A stretch of DNA of 57,229 bases from Candidatus Riflebacteria bacterium HGW-Riflebacteria-2 (GTDB lineage: Bacteria; Muiribacteriota; Ozemobacteria; Ozemobacterales; Ozemobacteraceae): the NCBI GenBank assembly GCA_002839435.1, contig PGYA01000028.1, positions 1-57,229 on the forward strand, in the 5' to 3' direction. The notes under the pieces were generated by a model. That model had not been told where the DNA came from and searched no databases. It worked only from the letters and a program-made list of their open reading frames with translations. The translations under genes were made by a program, and so were the position numbers. How positions within the stretch are numbered: position 1 is the stretch's first letter; the number at the start of each line of letters is the position of its first letter. Below, piece after piece: positions 16,794 to 25,033 of the stretch.

Positions 16794-18948
16794 CCGCCAG
16801 TAACGATCTGGTCTGCCCTACGCTGACCCGCACCGGATATTCTGGAAAATACAGACCCGGGTCATGAACGATTCGAAGATGTCCACCTTCAGGCAGTCCA
16901 CGCATTTCAAACAGGTTGTCTATAACCAGATTTCCCAGCAGATTGACGCTTTTACCGTCAAATTCCATGCCACCCTCGGCGCTGGCCGAAGTCTGGGAGT
17001 TATCATTGAGACAGGTTGTAGCGACCAGGGACGCATGAATTTCGGCGACTGGCCCGGCGCTCTTGATAACAAATCTGCCATACATAAGATAGATACCCAG
17101 ATAATCTTCATCCGGTTTGAGTGGGGTCAGATTACCAATATTGCATTTACCCTCACCCAGTATGATTTTACCTTTACCACGATACTTTTGAACGCCAGAT
17201 AGATCGAGAGCCTGGTCGCCTTTTCCGATGATCAGCGAAATGCCATCGAGATCGAGAGTTTTCTGTCCGTTGATCAGTCTGACACGATCTTTGACGAATT
17301 CATCCGCTGTCTGATAATAGTAAGCAATACTGCGCAGAGACTGGTCGAAAGCAGGAAACACGTCGTATCCTTCCACTCCGCCCTTCACTGCGGTTGGAGT
17401 TTTAGCTGAAACAGAGCCGGCTCCAAAATAGAAGTTATTGATCGAAAAGTGTTCGACCGGCATTGACATCAGCCGGTCGGTTCGCGAATCTAATGGTGGA
17501 TTCAAAACTTTTCCGCTGAAAGTTTCGGGGTTTTTCTCGTAATGCAGTGCCACGGCCGGAAAAGAAACAGGTACTATCTGATCTTTCAGGTCAAAGTTCA
17601 CTTCGATCTTGTCTGTAAATGCGATCTTGAAAAAGCGCAAAAAGACAGGTCCCTCGACGTAGACAGGCGTATTACGTGCTTCACCAAAAAGCAGCGGCAT
17701 CTTCCCACCGACAGCACGCATCGGATTAGATTTTTCGACCTCATCAAAATAGCTGAAAACTCCTACAAACGGGTGCTGACTTACAAACGAATTGTCCTGA
17801 GAAATTCTGGTGTAATCGGTATAACCATAATGATATTGCCAACTGGCCATAAGAGTACTAACAAGCGACCGGAAAGCCTCGGAATTTGCAGGATTACCGC
17901 CAGCTTTCAGATAATCCTGATAAATCATGTAACTGAGCGTTCCTTCCTGGTCAGCACCTGGCCTGGCCGAGTCGACTATAGACTTATAGATCGTTAAGAG
18001 CTCAGTGGTTTTATGAAAATCTGCAGCCAAAGAAAACGAACCAGAAACTCTTGAAAACGCAACGGGCGGGTTGACGAAAAACAGGTTACCGGCGCTGAGC
18101 TGAGAAAGCCGGTTGTCTTTCATTCTGAACGCTGCCGGCTGATAAAAAGAGCCGAGCAGATATCTGTCTTTCTCAAAATCGAGATCAAGAATTACCGGAG
18201 GTGTTTCTGCGCTCTTACTGCCGGCAGGAAACTCCGGGCAGGATGGATATGACCGGTTTCCGAGATAAGCAAACGAATACTTGCCAGGATCATTGGTAGT
18301 AACGCCCTGCACTATTATACGCTTTTTGGGGTTATTGATCGTGCGACAGAAAGTTTTGACAAAAAGCGCATATTTATCGAGAAAGGGATCTGAAAGATCA
18401 ACTATCTTGATTTCGCGACGTTCTTTGACTCTTGTTTCTTTGGGGTAATCTCGATACTTGGCCCGGGCTACAAGTTCAACATAACCGAGATATGCCGGCC
18501 TTGGAATTCCAGCAACCCGCTCGGTAATCACCAGGCTAAGCTGCCCTGAAACATCGCCACGACTGCCAAGTGTTTCCTCGACCAGCTGGTTTGTCATTTT
18601 AAGGCGGTTTGCATCAAAACTGGCGTTATATATAACCTTGGAGCCATTGACTGCAGGTCGGTTTTTCCAGAACTGATGAATGGCTTTGCCAACCGAAGTA
18701 TCCTTGTCATTAATGTCGGCCTTTACAGATGCCAGCATCTCATTTACTCCAGCCTGAGCCAGAGTTACTGCTCTTTCCTGTTCTATTGTGCGGTTTAATT
18801 GCAGAACTGCGCCACTTTTGTGCCGGCTCAGACCGATGATCATCACCATCATCACCAGAGCCAGAGTGCAGACGAGAAAAAGTACAAAACCCCGCCGCCC
18901 GAAACCGGGCGGCGGGAATATCAATCTGAGAGGCGCTTCAGGGCGCAC
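16777..18948 (-). CDS. Large PilX/GspK-like prepilin
   Basis: A 723-residue protein that begins like a minor pilin: basic GRRG|FVLFLV at about 17-26, then a hydrophobic helix to about 40, then the ERAVTLAQAGVNEML helix (about 57-71) typical of PilX and GspK. It lacks the +5 Glu (Leu instead), as GspK and PilX-type tip proteins often do. The remaining 650 residues are predicted mainly beta and far exceed PilX (about 200) and GspK (about 330). It starts at GTG, eight bases after AAGGAG on the minus strand. A large tip adhesin or fibre-capping protein is plausible; the C-terminal function is unknown. Confidence 0.72.
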   Translation of the reverse strand: MRPEAPLRLIFPPPGFGRRGFVLFLVCTLALVMMVMIIGLSRHKSGAVLQLNRTIEQERAVTLAQAGVNEMLASVKADINDKDTSVGKAIHQFWKNRPAVNGSKVIYNASFDANRLKMTNQLVEETLGSRGDVSGQLSLVITERVAGIPRPAYLGYVELVARAKYRDYPKETRVKERREIKIVDLSDPFLDKYALFVKTFCRTINNPKKRIIVQGVTTNDPGKYSFAYLGNRSYPSCPEFPAGSKSAETPPVILDLDFEKDRYLLGSFYQPAAFRMKDNRLSQLSAGNLFFVNPPVAFSRVSGSFSLAADFHKTTELLTIYKSIVDSARPGADQEGTLSYMIYQDYLKAGGNPANSEAFRSLVSTLMASWQYHYGYTDYTRISQDNSFVSQHPFVGVFSYFDEVEKSNPMRAVGGKMPLLFGEARNTPVYVEGPVFLRFFKIAFTDKIEVNFDLKDQIVPVSFPAVALHYEKNPETFSGKVLNPPLDSRTDRLMSMPVEHFSINNFYFGAGSVSAKTPTAVKGGVEGYDVFPAFDQSLRSIAYYYQTADEFVKDRVRLINGQKTLDLDGISLIIGKGDQALDLSGVQKYRGKGKIILGEGKCNIGNLTPLKPDEDYLGIYLMYGRFVIKSAGPVAEIHASLVATTCLNDNSQTSASAEGGMEFDGKSVNLLGNLVIDNLFEMRGLPEGGHLRIVHDPGLYFPEYPVRVSVGQTRSLLAVDYAQ

Positions 18949-19022
18949 GTATCTACTCCTTTACCCCTGCCAAGAAGTCAGTTACGTGACGTTCAGAAAG
19001 CAGGCAATGTCGCAAAAGCAAC

Positions 19023-20297
19023 TTACCAGCTTCCCCCACCATTAAGGCCCGGTCGGCTTGAAGCTTCGGGCAAGGGTTCTTCATCTCTTTCGTTACCGAG
19101 AGGCCCAAATATGGCATCTGAAGCACTGTCGATGCCAGAATTCACAGCTCCGGTAGCGTCTTTTTTAACTGGTGCGATCTGATCGCCAACAGTTTTGGTC
19201 AGCAGGCTCTTAACAGCTTTAGTTGTAAAATCAGTGGGATCTATATCATCGAAGGCGCCACCGCCAATCTCACTTACAATTCCGCCGGTAATCTTTTTGG
19301 TGCCAAATTTAATTGCTTCGCTGGCAGCCGCTTTGGCAGAATTTGTGCCGATAACGACAGCAAAATCCCTGTCACTGGTAATTGCTTTCTCCCCGGCCTC
19401 GATGAGAGAATTACCGGCAGCGTTCAGTATCACAGATGCAATACCAACTGCCTTACCGGCGATATCACAAACTCCAGAAATAGAGGTAAGTATCGGAGCT
19501 GCCGGAGCAGCTACAACCGTACCAGCACAGACGGCTGCGATAACTTTAAGGGTAAGAGAAACCGCACCTAAGACCGCGCCTGTTTTGCTCATAACTTCGC
19601 CGGTCGAAACAAGCTTTTCACCGGCTCCGATGAGCGCATCCTGGTATATACGCAGCGCATTTGCCCCTGCATCCATGGTGCCATGAACCTTGGACGGGTC
19701 GGTCGCGGCGGCGGCTTCAAAATCACCGCTCTTAAGCAGATCCATGGTTTTTTGAGCGTCGGCCTTGATCTCTTTGATCTGTTCGTTGGCCTCTTCAATC
19801 TCGTCTTTATATTTTTTGAAGTCTTCTTCTTCTTTTTGCTTCTTTTCGGCCTCTAGTTCAAGTTCTCTGGCTTTGGCCTCATTTTCACGAACCTTTGCCT
19901 CATGCTCTTTCAGTTTTTCTTCGAGGTCAAAGGCCCCGCCTGTGACAAAATCTCCGAACTTTGCCAGGCCCTCCGCTACAGGCGCAACCGCATGATCTCT
20001 GATCCAGCGGGCGGCATCTTCCGCGGCCCGTTTCGCTGCCTTAGCACCCTCTTCAGCCTCTTTCCAGGCAACTCTGGCCGCATCGATGGTGTCAATAACG
20101 ATACTTGCGGTCTTGCCGAGCTCACACTCCTCTATTGCCATGATCTCGTCATAGGTCTTCTGGTAGTCAGCAACGGCCTGTTCGATCTGGGCTTTCTGGT
20201 TGTCGCCCGCGGCCATGACCACCAGTGGAGCAAAAGGCTGCAGCAAGAATGCAAAGACGATCAGGACAGATAAAAATTTACGCATATGCCTGCTCAT
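19023..20297 (-). CDS. Secreted coiled-coil/alanine-rich protein of unknown function
   Basis: A 424-residue protein with a signal peptide (about 1-29, ending VMAAG), an alpha-helical region rich in Ala/Glu/Lys (about 33-180, strongly charged EAEKKQKEEEDFKKYK coiled coil near 140-165), a Gly/Ala-rich apolar region (about 235-330) that could insert in a membrane, and an Asp/Pro-rich tail. On the minus strand GGAGG lies seven bases before the ATG. It is the first gene of the minor-pilin operon (74-base gap to the next). I recognise no family. The apolar middle recalls pore-forming or glycine-zipper proteins, which is only a resemblance. Confidence 0.68.
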   Translation of the reverse strand: MSRHMRKFLSVLIVFAFLLQPFAPLVVMAAGDNQKAQIEQAVADYQKTYDEIMAIEECELGKTASIVIDTIDAARVAWKEAEEGAKAAKRAAEDAARWIRDHAVAPVAEGLAKFGDFVTGGAFDLEEKLKEHEAKVRENEAKARELELEAEKKQKEEEDFKKYKDEIEEANEQIKEIKADAQKTMDLLKSGDFEAAAATDPSKVHGTMDAGANALRIYQDALIGAGEKLVSTGEVMSKTGAVLGAVSLTLKVIAAVCAGTVVAAPAAPILTSISGVCDIAGKAVGIASVILNAAGNSLIEAGEKAITSDRDFAVVIGTNSAKAAASEAIKFGTKKITGGIVSEIGGGAFDDIDPTDFTTKAVKSLLTKTVGDQIAPVKKDATGAVNSGIDSASDAIFGPLGNERDEEPLPEASSRPGLNGGGSW

Positions 20298-20459
20298 AAG
20301 TTAACCTCCGGCAATTTTTTCTCCTACTAATCTCTCTACCTATATTCTGACAAAAAGTTTTCACATTTACAATATTTCTTTAATTATTTGTACACAAATC
20401 TTAGGGTTATTTCTTTAGATGAAGGAATACTGGGGTTCTGGCCTTAGAAAAAGCAAGGT

Positions 20460-20488
20460 CTAAGAAACTGCCAGCAAAATGTCGATAA
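20460..20488 (+). promoter_or_regulatory. Candidate flagellar promoter (sigma-28-like) before flgI
   Basis: CTAA (20460-20463) and GTCGATAA (20481-20488) are 17 bases apart; the second matches the sigma-28 -10 consensus GCCGATAA in seven of eight positions. Transcription would begin near 20495, 43 bases before flgI. A sigma-54-like alternative (TGGAGC at 20495-20500, TTGC at 20506-20509) lies just downstream and is a weaker match. The layout repeats that before flgF. Confidence 0.42.
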
Positions 20489-20537
20489 TATTACTGGAGC
20501 CTGATTTGCCGGGCAATAAAAAACAGGAAAGAGCAGC

Positions 20538-21644
20538 ATGGAAGCTTACAGATCACAGCGCAATAATTCTATTCTGGTTTTTGTATTGGCCAGCATTCTG
20601 TTACTGGCAGCGGGAAGTGAAAACCGATTGCTGGCACAGGCTCAGGTCAGGCTGAAAGATATTTCACGCCTGAGTGGTAACCGTGAATACCAGGTGCTGG
20701 GCTACGGCCTGGTCACCGGTCTTGACGCTACCGGGGACAAAAGTGAGATGAGCATCGAGATGACTCGCGGCATGCTGCAAAAAATGGGCATGGAACTGAC
20801 GACAGCTCAGATTCAGAGCAAAAATGTTGCCGCGGTCATAGTAACCGGCATGCTGCCCTCTTACGGGCGCGCCGGCGAACCTTTTGACATCACGATCAGC
20901 TCGATCGGTGATGCCAAAAGCCTACAGGGCGGCGTACTGCTGCCCACACTTTTAAAAGGTGGCGACGGCCAGGTCTACGCCGTTGCCCAGGGCAAGGTTT
21001 CTATTGGCGGCTTCGAATCTGGTGCCGGTGGCGCTGCAGCAGGAAAAGCCGGACAAAAGAACCACCTTACGGTTGGCTACGTGCCTAATGGCGCGATTAT
21101 GGAACGCGGTGTCGATGACAGGTTCGCGCGCAGCGGCAAGTTCAGCGTTCTGCTTCAGGAAAAGGACACAGTTCTTACCCGCAAGGTCAAAGAGGCCATA
21201 GATCGTCGTTATGGCATCGGCTGGGCGACAATTGTAAACCCAGGTCACATCGAGGTGCGCGTGCCATCGAGCATGTCCGATGACCCGGTAAGCTTCGCCG
21301 CCAATATCGAGAATCTCCCAATGTCTATCGAGGAACCCAACCGGGTAGTTATCAACGAGAGAACTGGCACGGTCATAGTCGGCAGTAATGTTCGCATCAG
21401 CAAGGTAGTCATCTCGCACAATGGCATCAGGATCGAGATTGACGACCAGGAGCAACCAGCCGGAAATGCTGCAACAAAACGCAATCAGATTCAGGGCAGC
21501 ATGGTTGCAGTTCAGGGTGAAACTACCGTCGATGATCTAGTCGCAGCACTGAATGCTGTCGGAGCAACGCCAAAAGATCTTATCGCGATATTTCAGGCGG
21601 TTAACGCAGCCGGTGCACTGCATGGCGAGCTCAAGATAATGTAA
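20538..21644 (+). CDS. flgI: FlgI, flagellar P-ring protein
   Basis: Periplasmic protein forming the P ring around the rod at the peptidoglycan layer. The 368-residue length is typical (about 365). A signal peptide covers about 1-34. Family motifs are VRLKDISRLSGNREYQVLGYGLVTGLDATGD, seen in pieces over about 37-67, then AAVIVTGMLP, PFDITISSIGDAKSLQGGVLLPT (about 117-139) and VDDLVAALNAVGATPKDLIAIFQA near the C-terminus. AGGAAAG (20524-20530) precedes the ATG. It is separated from flgF-G-A-H by the carbamoyltransferase cassette and the minor-pilin operon. Confidence 0.96.
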   Translation: MEAYRSQRNNSILVFVLASILLLAAGSENRLLAQAQVRLKDISRLSGNREYQVLGYGLVTGLDATGDKSEMSIEMTRGMLQKMGMELTTAQIQSKNVAAVIVTGMLPSYGRAGEPFDITISSIGDAKSLQGGVLLPTLLKGGDGQVYAVAQGKVSIGGFESGAGGAAAGKAGQKNHLTVGYVPNGAIMERGVDDRFARSGKFSVLLQEKDTVLTRKVKEAIDRRYGIGWATIVNPGHIEVRVPSSMSDDPVSFAANIENLPMSIEEPNRVVINERTGTVIVGSNVRISKVVISHNGIRIEIDDQEQPAGNAATKRNQIQGSMVAVQGETTVDDLVAALNAVGATPKDLIAIFQAVNAAGALHGELKIM

Positions 21645-21681
21645 CTGCGGTAAATTTTTCAGACTTTTTTTCGAGAATTTC

Positions 21682-21710
21682 TTGCTATTTTGTTGTTTGC
21701 TATGTTATAC
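21682..21710 (+). promoter_or_regulatory. Promoter candidate before the TPR gene
   Basis: TTGCTA (21682-21687) and TTATAC (21705-21710) are 17 bases apart. Transcription would begin near 21717, which fits the start chosen at 21774 and excludes one at 21690. It would add a housekeeping input for the TPR gene, flgJ-like gene and possibly rho. Confidence 0.5.
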
Positions 21711-21773
21711 ATTTTGCAACGTCTTGATTTTTTCATAACAGACAAGATTTCCCCACGCGAGGTTCCCAATACT

Positions 21774-22622
21774 ATGGTTGCACCAATTTCAATAGAGGAT
21801 CGGGATCGTGCTAATCAGCACCTGGATCGTTCCATATCTTTTTCAATGTGTGGCAAAATAGAACAGGCCATTGATGAAATCAAAAAGGCCATTTCTATAG
21901 ACTCAGAGTTTGCTCAAGCGCACAACAAGCTGGGCGACTACTACATGAAAAAGGGTCTGGTAAAAGAAGCGGCTGCCGCCTACACACGTTCACTCGAGCT
22001 CGACCCGAGCAATCAAAACTCAAATTTTGACCTCGGCTGCTCACTTGCCCATCTTGGCAGACACGAAGAAGCCCTTGGCTACCTGCGCAAAGCCCTCGAC
22101 CTCAAGCCAACACACACAGAAATTTACGGACACATCGGCCGCATTATGATGATGCGCGGAGAACTCGAAGGAGCTATTTCCAACCTGGAAACCGCTTTGG
22201 CAGCCAACTCAGACGACATCATGTCGAGTTTTACGCTTGCCTGTGCTTATCATATGATGGGTAACAGCGATAAAGCGACCAGGCTTTTCAACAAGGTCAT
22301 AGAGCGCTATAAAGAGCTTACCAACATCAAAAAGCGTTTTGCCGAAGGCCACTACTACATCGGCCGTTCGTATTTCTTCATGGGCAACCTGGCAGAAGCC
22401 GTTAAATACCTGGAAAAAGCGGTAGAATATGACACTGAAGACGTTGACTACCATTATAGTTTCGGCATGCTTTACAGCGACGCTGATGCATTCTGCTCAC
22501 TGGCAGAAGTCCAGCACGCACTCGGCAATTATTCTGAAGCACGTGAAAACCTCGATAAGGCTATCAAGCTTAATCCTGACAACCCACACTTCAGTAAAAT
22601 CAAATCACAACTCGGAATCTGA
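21774..22622 (+). CDS. TPR repeat protein between flgI and flgJ
   Basis: A 282-residue cytoplasmic protein (no signal peptide) consisting almost entirely of about seven TPR helix pairs, with typical units such as AHNKLGDYYMKKGLVKEAAAAYTRSLELDPS (in pieces over about 48-78). I chose ATG 21774 because GAGG (21759-21762) precedes it and the promoter lies upstream. TPR proteins scaffold complexes; no partner can be named. The gene stands between flgI and the flgJ-like gene with a 3-base gap to the latter, so a link to flagellar export or assembly is possible. Confidence 0.85.
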   Translation: MVAPISIEDRDRANQHLDRSISFSMCGKIEQAIDEIKKAISIDSEFAQAHNKLGDYYMKKGLVKEAAAAYTRSLELDPSNQNSNFDLGCSLAHLGRHEEALGYLRKALDLKPTHTEIYGHIGRIMMMRGELEGAISNLETALAANSDDIMSSFTLACAYHMMGNSDKATRLFNKVIERYKELTNIKKRFAEGHYYIGRSYFFMGNLAEAVKYLEKAVEYDTEDVDYHYSFGMLYSDADAFCSLAEVQHALGNYSEARENLDKAIKLNPDNPHFSKIKSQLGI

Positions 22623-22625
22623 TAC

Positions 22626-22934
22626 ATGAGCAGTTTCATTCTCAGCCCGGCGCTGCAGAAAGACAGAATCGAACAGCTTCCTGAAGCCAAGAAAAAAGAG
22701 CTTGGCAAATTAAAGAAAGCCTGTTCTGATTTTGAATCTATTTTTATGCACCAGATGCTGAAAGAAATGCGCAAAACCGTAAAAAAGACCGGCATTGTTC
22801 ACGGCGGCCAGGCAGAAGAAATTTTTGCCGACATGCTCGACCAGGAGCGCTCGAAAACAATGAGCATCGGAATGGGCGACATGCTGTTCATGCAGCTTGC
22901 GCGTTCGATCGTGCCCCCGGTAAGACCTCGCTGA
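22626..22934 (+). CDS. flgJ: FlgJ-type rod-binding protein, lacking the muramidase domain
   Basis: A 102-residue protein equivalent to the N-terminal rod-binding (cap) domain of FlgJ. The motif LKKACSDFESIFMHQMLKEMRKTV (seen in pieces over about 28-51) and the following GGQAEEIFADMLDQERSK (about 60-77) match that domain. The peptidoglycan-cutting domain of enteric FlgJ is absent, as in many lineages where a separate hydrolase opens the wall; the M23 peptidase at 24283 could serve, which is inference. ATG 22626 follows the TPR gene by three bases. Confidence 0.9.
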   Translation: MSSFILSPALQKDRIEQLPEAKKKELGKLKKACSDFESIFMHQMLKEMRKTVKKTGIVHGGQAEEIFADMLDQERSKTMSIGMGDMLFMQLARSIVPPVRPR

Positions 22935-22988
22935 CAACCTGGGCGTGCCCCAGATATTTCTTTGGTATTCCTTGAAAGGAAAGCTATT

Positions 22989-24278
22989 GTGGAAAACCCA
23001 TCATTCACCTATCTTCAGCTCTGTGAAGAACCTGTAAAAAACATCAAGGCAGTCGCCAAGGCGATGAATCTTGAAAACTCCGAAAAGATGAAAAAACAGG
23101 ATCTGATACGGGCTATTCTGAAAATTCAGCTCAACGAACAGGGGTTGGCTCTTTCTGAAGGCGTCCTCGACATCATGCAGGAAGGGTATGGTTTTATCAG
23201 AACCAGAAGTTACGTGCAGAATGATGACGATGTGTACGTTTCGCCGTCTCAGATCAAGCGCTACGGGCTGATGTGTGGAGACACAATTGTCGCTCAGGTA
23301 AGGCTGCCCAAAGATGACGAAAGCTATCACGCACTTCTCAAAATTGAAGCCGTTAACGGTGTCAATATCGACCGTCTGCGCAACCGCATTAGCTTCGAAG
23401 ACGGAGTGCCGGTTTTCCCGACTGAACGTTTCAGGCTTGAAACGGATTTCGAAGATGTTTCGACGCGTGTTTTTGATCTTATCTGCCCGATAGGAAAAGG
23501 TCAACGCGGCCTGATCGTGGCACCGCCGAAGGCTGGCAAGACAACTCTGCTCAAGCAGGTTGCCAATGCGATAACCGCCAATCACCCGGAAGTCCTCATG
23601 CTGATTCTGCTAATCGATGAGCGCCCGGAGGAAGTAACTGACATGCGTCGTTCGGTAGACGCTGAAGTTCTGGCTTCTACTTTTGACGAGCATATCAACA
23701 ACCACATCAAGGTTTCCGAACTTCTTCTCGAAAAAGCCAAACGCCATGTCGAACTTGGCCGCGACGTAGTCATCCTGCTTGATTCAATTACCCGACTGGC
23801 GCGTGCCTATAACATTTCAATGCCCTCTGCCGGGCAGACGCTTTCAGGTGGTGTTAACCCCTTCGCCCTGCACAAACCCAAGCGTTTTCTTGGTGCAGCC
23901 CGCAAGATCGAGCACGGCGGCAGTCTGACAGTAATTGCCACGGCACTTATCGACACTGGCTCGAAGATGGACGAAGTTATCTTTGAAGAATTCAAGGGCA
24001 CCGGCAACATGGAACTGCACCTTGACCGCAAGCTTTTCAACAAGCGCATTTTCCCATGCATAGACGTAAAGATGTCTGGCACCCGCAAGGAAGAGCTGTT
24101 GATGGATGCCGAAGATCTCAAAAAGGTGATCATTTTGCGGCGGGCTTTTGAAGAAAAGAGCTCACAGGAAGTCATTGAAATGCTGGTTAAAGGCATTTCG
24201 AACACCAAGGACAACCGTGAATTCCTCAACCTGATCAATCCGAACTACAAAAGTTCGGCCGGCAAAAGCGGCGACTGA
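22989..24278 (+). CDS. rho: Transcription termination factor Rho
   Basis: Hexameric RNA helicase that ends transcription at rut sites. I chose GTG 22989, with AAAGGAAAG (22976-22984) upstream, giving 429 residues; a TTG at 22962 is possible but has no good site. Domains: N-terminal helical domain (about 10-50), the RNA-binding cold-shock-like domain (about 52-120, with GYGFIR), then the ATPase with Walker A APPKAGKTTLL (about 177-187), Walker B VVILLDSITRLARAY (about 262-276), and the Q/R-loop region with LSGGVNPFALHKPKRF. No insertion is present, unlike actinobacterial Rho. Confidence 0.97.
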   Translation: MENPSFTYLQLCEEPVKNIKAVAKAMNLENSEKMKKQDLIRAILKIQLNEQGLALSEGVLDIMQEGYGFIRTRSYVQNDDDVYVSPSQIKRYGLMCGDTIVAQVRLPKDDESYHALLKIEAVNGVNIDRLRNRISFEDGVPVFPTERFRLETDFEDVSTRVFDLICPIGKGQRGLIVAPPKAGKTTLLKQVANAITANHPEVLMLILLIDERPEEVTDMRRSVDAEVLASTFDEHINNHIKVSELLLEKAKRHVELGRDVVILLDSITRLARAYNISMPSAGQTLSGGVNPFALHKPKRFLGAARKIEHGGSLTVIATALIDTGSKMDEVIFEEFKGTGNMELHLDRKLFNKRIFPCIDVKMSGTRKEELLMDAEDLKKVIILRRAFEEKSSQEVIEMLVKGISNTKDNREFLNLINPNYKSSAGKSGD

Positions 24279-24282
24279 CCTG

Positions 24283-24960
24283 ATGACACATTACGAATCG
24301 CAGGCATTTTCCAATCGCAGTCGCGCCCTACTGATACTTCTGGCTCTTTTTCTTCTGCAATTCATCTCTCCCAGAAATGAATGCACCGCGTTCAATCTGA
24401 GTGCGTCATTTTACAAGCCTGTTGCAGAAAACTTTAATTTCTGGCAACCGCTTAAACAGCTGTTTGCTGCTGCCGACTCGAAAATCAGCGACATCCGGGC
24501 AGGGCTTCCCAGTAATCTGCCGACAAAAACTTATAGAATAGTCAGTGTCAGCAGCAAAAAAGTAACATCTGCCAGTAAACTCTGGCCGGTAAAAGGCTCC
24601 ATATCTTCAGCATTCGGCATGCGGCGTCACCCGGTTACCAAAAAGCGTTCCTTTCATAACGGCGTCGATATCAGAGCCGGACAGGGCACCAGCATAGTCT
24701 GCCCGTCTGATGGCGTTGTCGTCAGCGCCGGCCACGCCGGTCTGCTTGGGCGCCTGGTAAAAGTCAAAACCGGAGATGGAAAAATTCTGTATTTCGGGCA
24801 CATGCATAAAATCAAATGCATAAAAGGGCAAAGAGTCAAGCGTGGTGCTGTTGTTGGCACTGTCGGCCGATCCGGCCGCGCTACCGGCCCGCACCTGCAC
24901 TTTTCTGTACTGGCAGGTGGACGCTATCTCGATCCGCTAAAGTATCTCTCGGCAAAATAA
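24283..24960 (+). CDS. M23 family metallopeptidase (LytM domain)
   Basis: Zinc peptidase-like envelope protein of 225 residues. A signal or anchor helix lies at about 13-31. The LytM domain (about 98-222) has the zinc ligands in HNGVD (H125, D129) and HLHF (near 205), plus GMRRHPVTKK and GRSGRATGPHLHF signatures, so it is probably catalytic rather than a degenerate EnvC/NlpD-type activator. Substrates are peptidoglycan cross-links. The ATG is four bases after the rho stop. It may help flagellar or pilus passage through the wall. Confidence 0.9.
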   Translation: MTHYESQAFSNRSRALLILLALFLLQFISPRNECTAFNLSASFYKPVAENFNFWQPLKQLFAAADSKISDIRAGLPSNLPTKTYRIVSVSSKKVTSASKLWPVKGSISSAFGMRRHPVTKKRSFHNGVDIRAGQGTSIVCPSDGVVVSAGHAGLLGRLVKVKTGDGKILYFGHMHKIKCIKGQRVKRGAVVGTVGRSGRATGPHLHFSVLAGGRYLDPLKYLSAK

Positions 24961-25033
24961 AGCATTTCTCAGACCATCACTCAGAATTGCCGATAAGTTA
25001 GATGAATAATATTTGTCTGACGGAGACTCGCTG

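Noticed and set aside
17542..17997. 151-residue plus-strand frame inside the PilX/GspK-like gene
   Set aside because: No ribosome binding site and no domain; the minus strand encodes a coherent operon member.
20300..20335. GG-N10-GC sigma-54-like pattern just before the secreted protein gene at 20297 (minus strand)
   Set aside because: It lies within the ribosome binding site region, only about 15 bases before the start codon, and lacks the TGGCA part; such bare patterns are common by chance.
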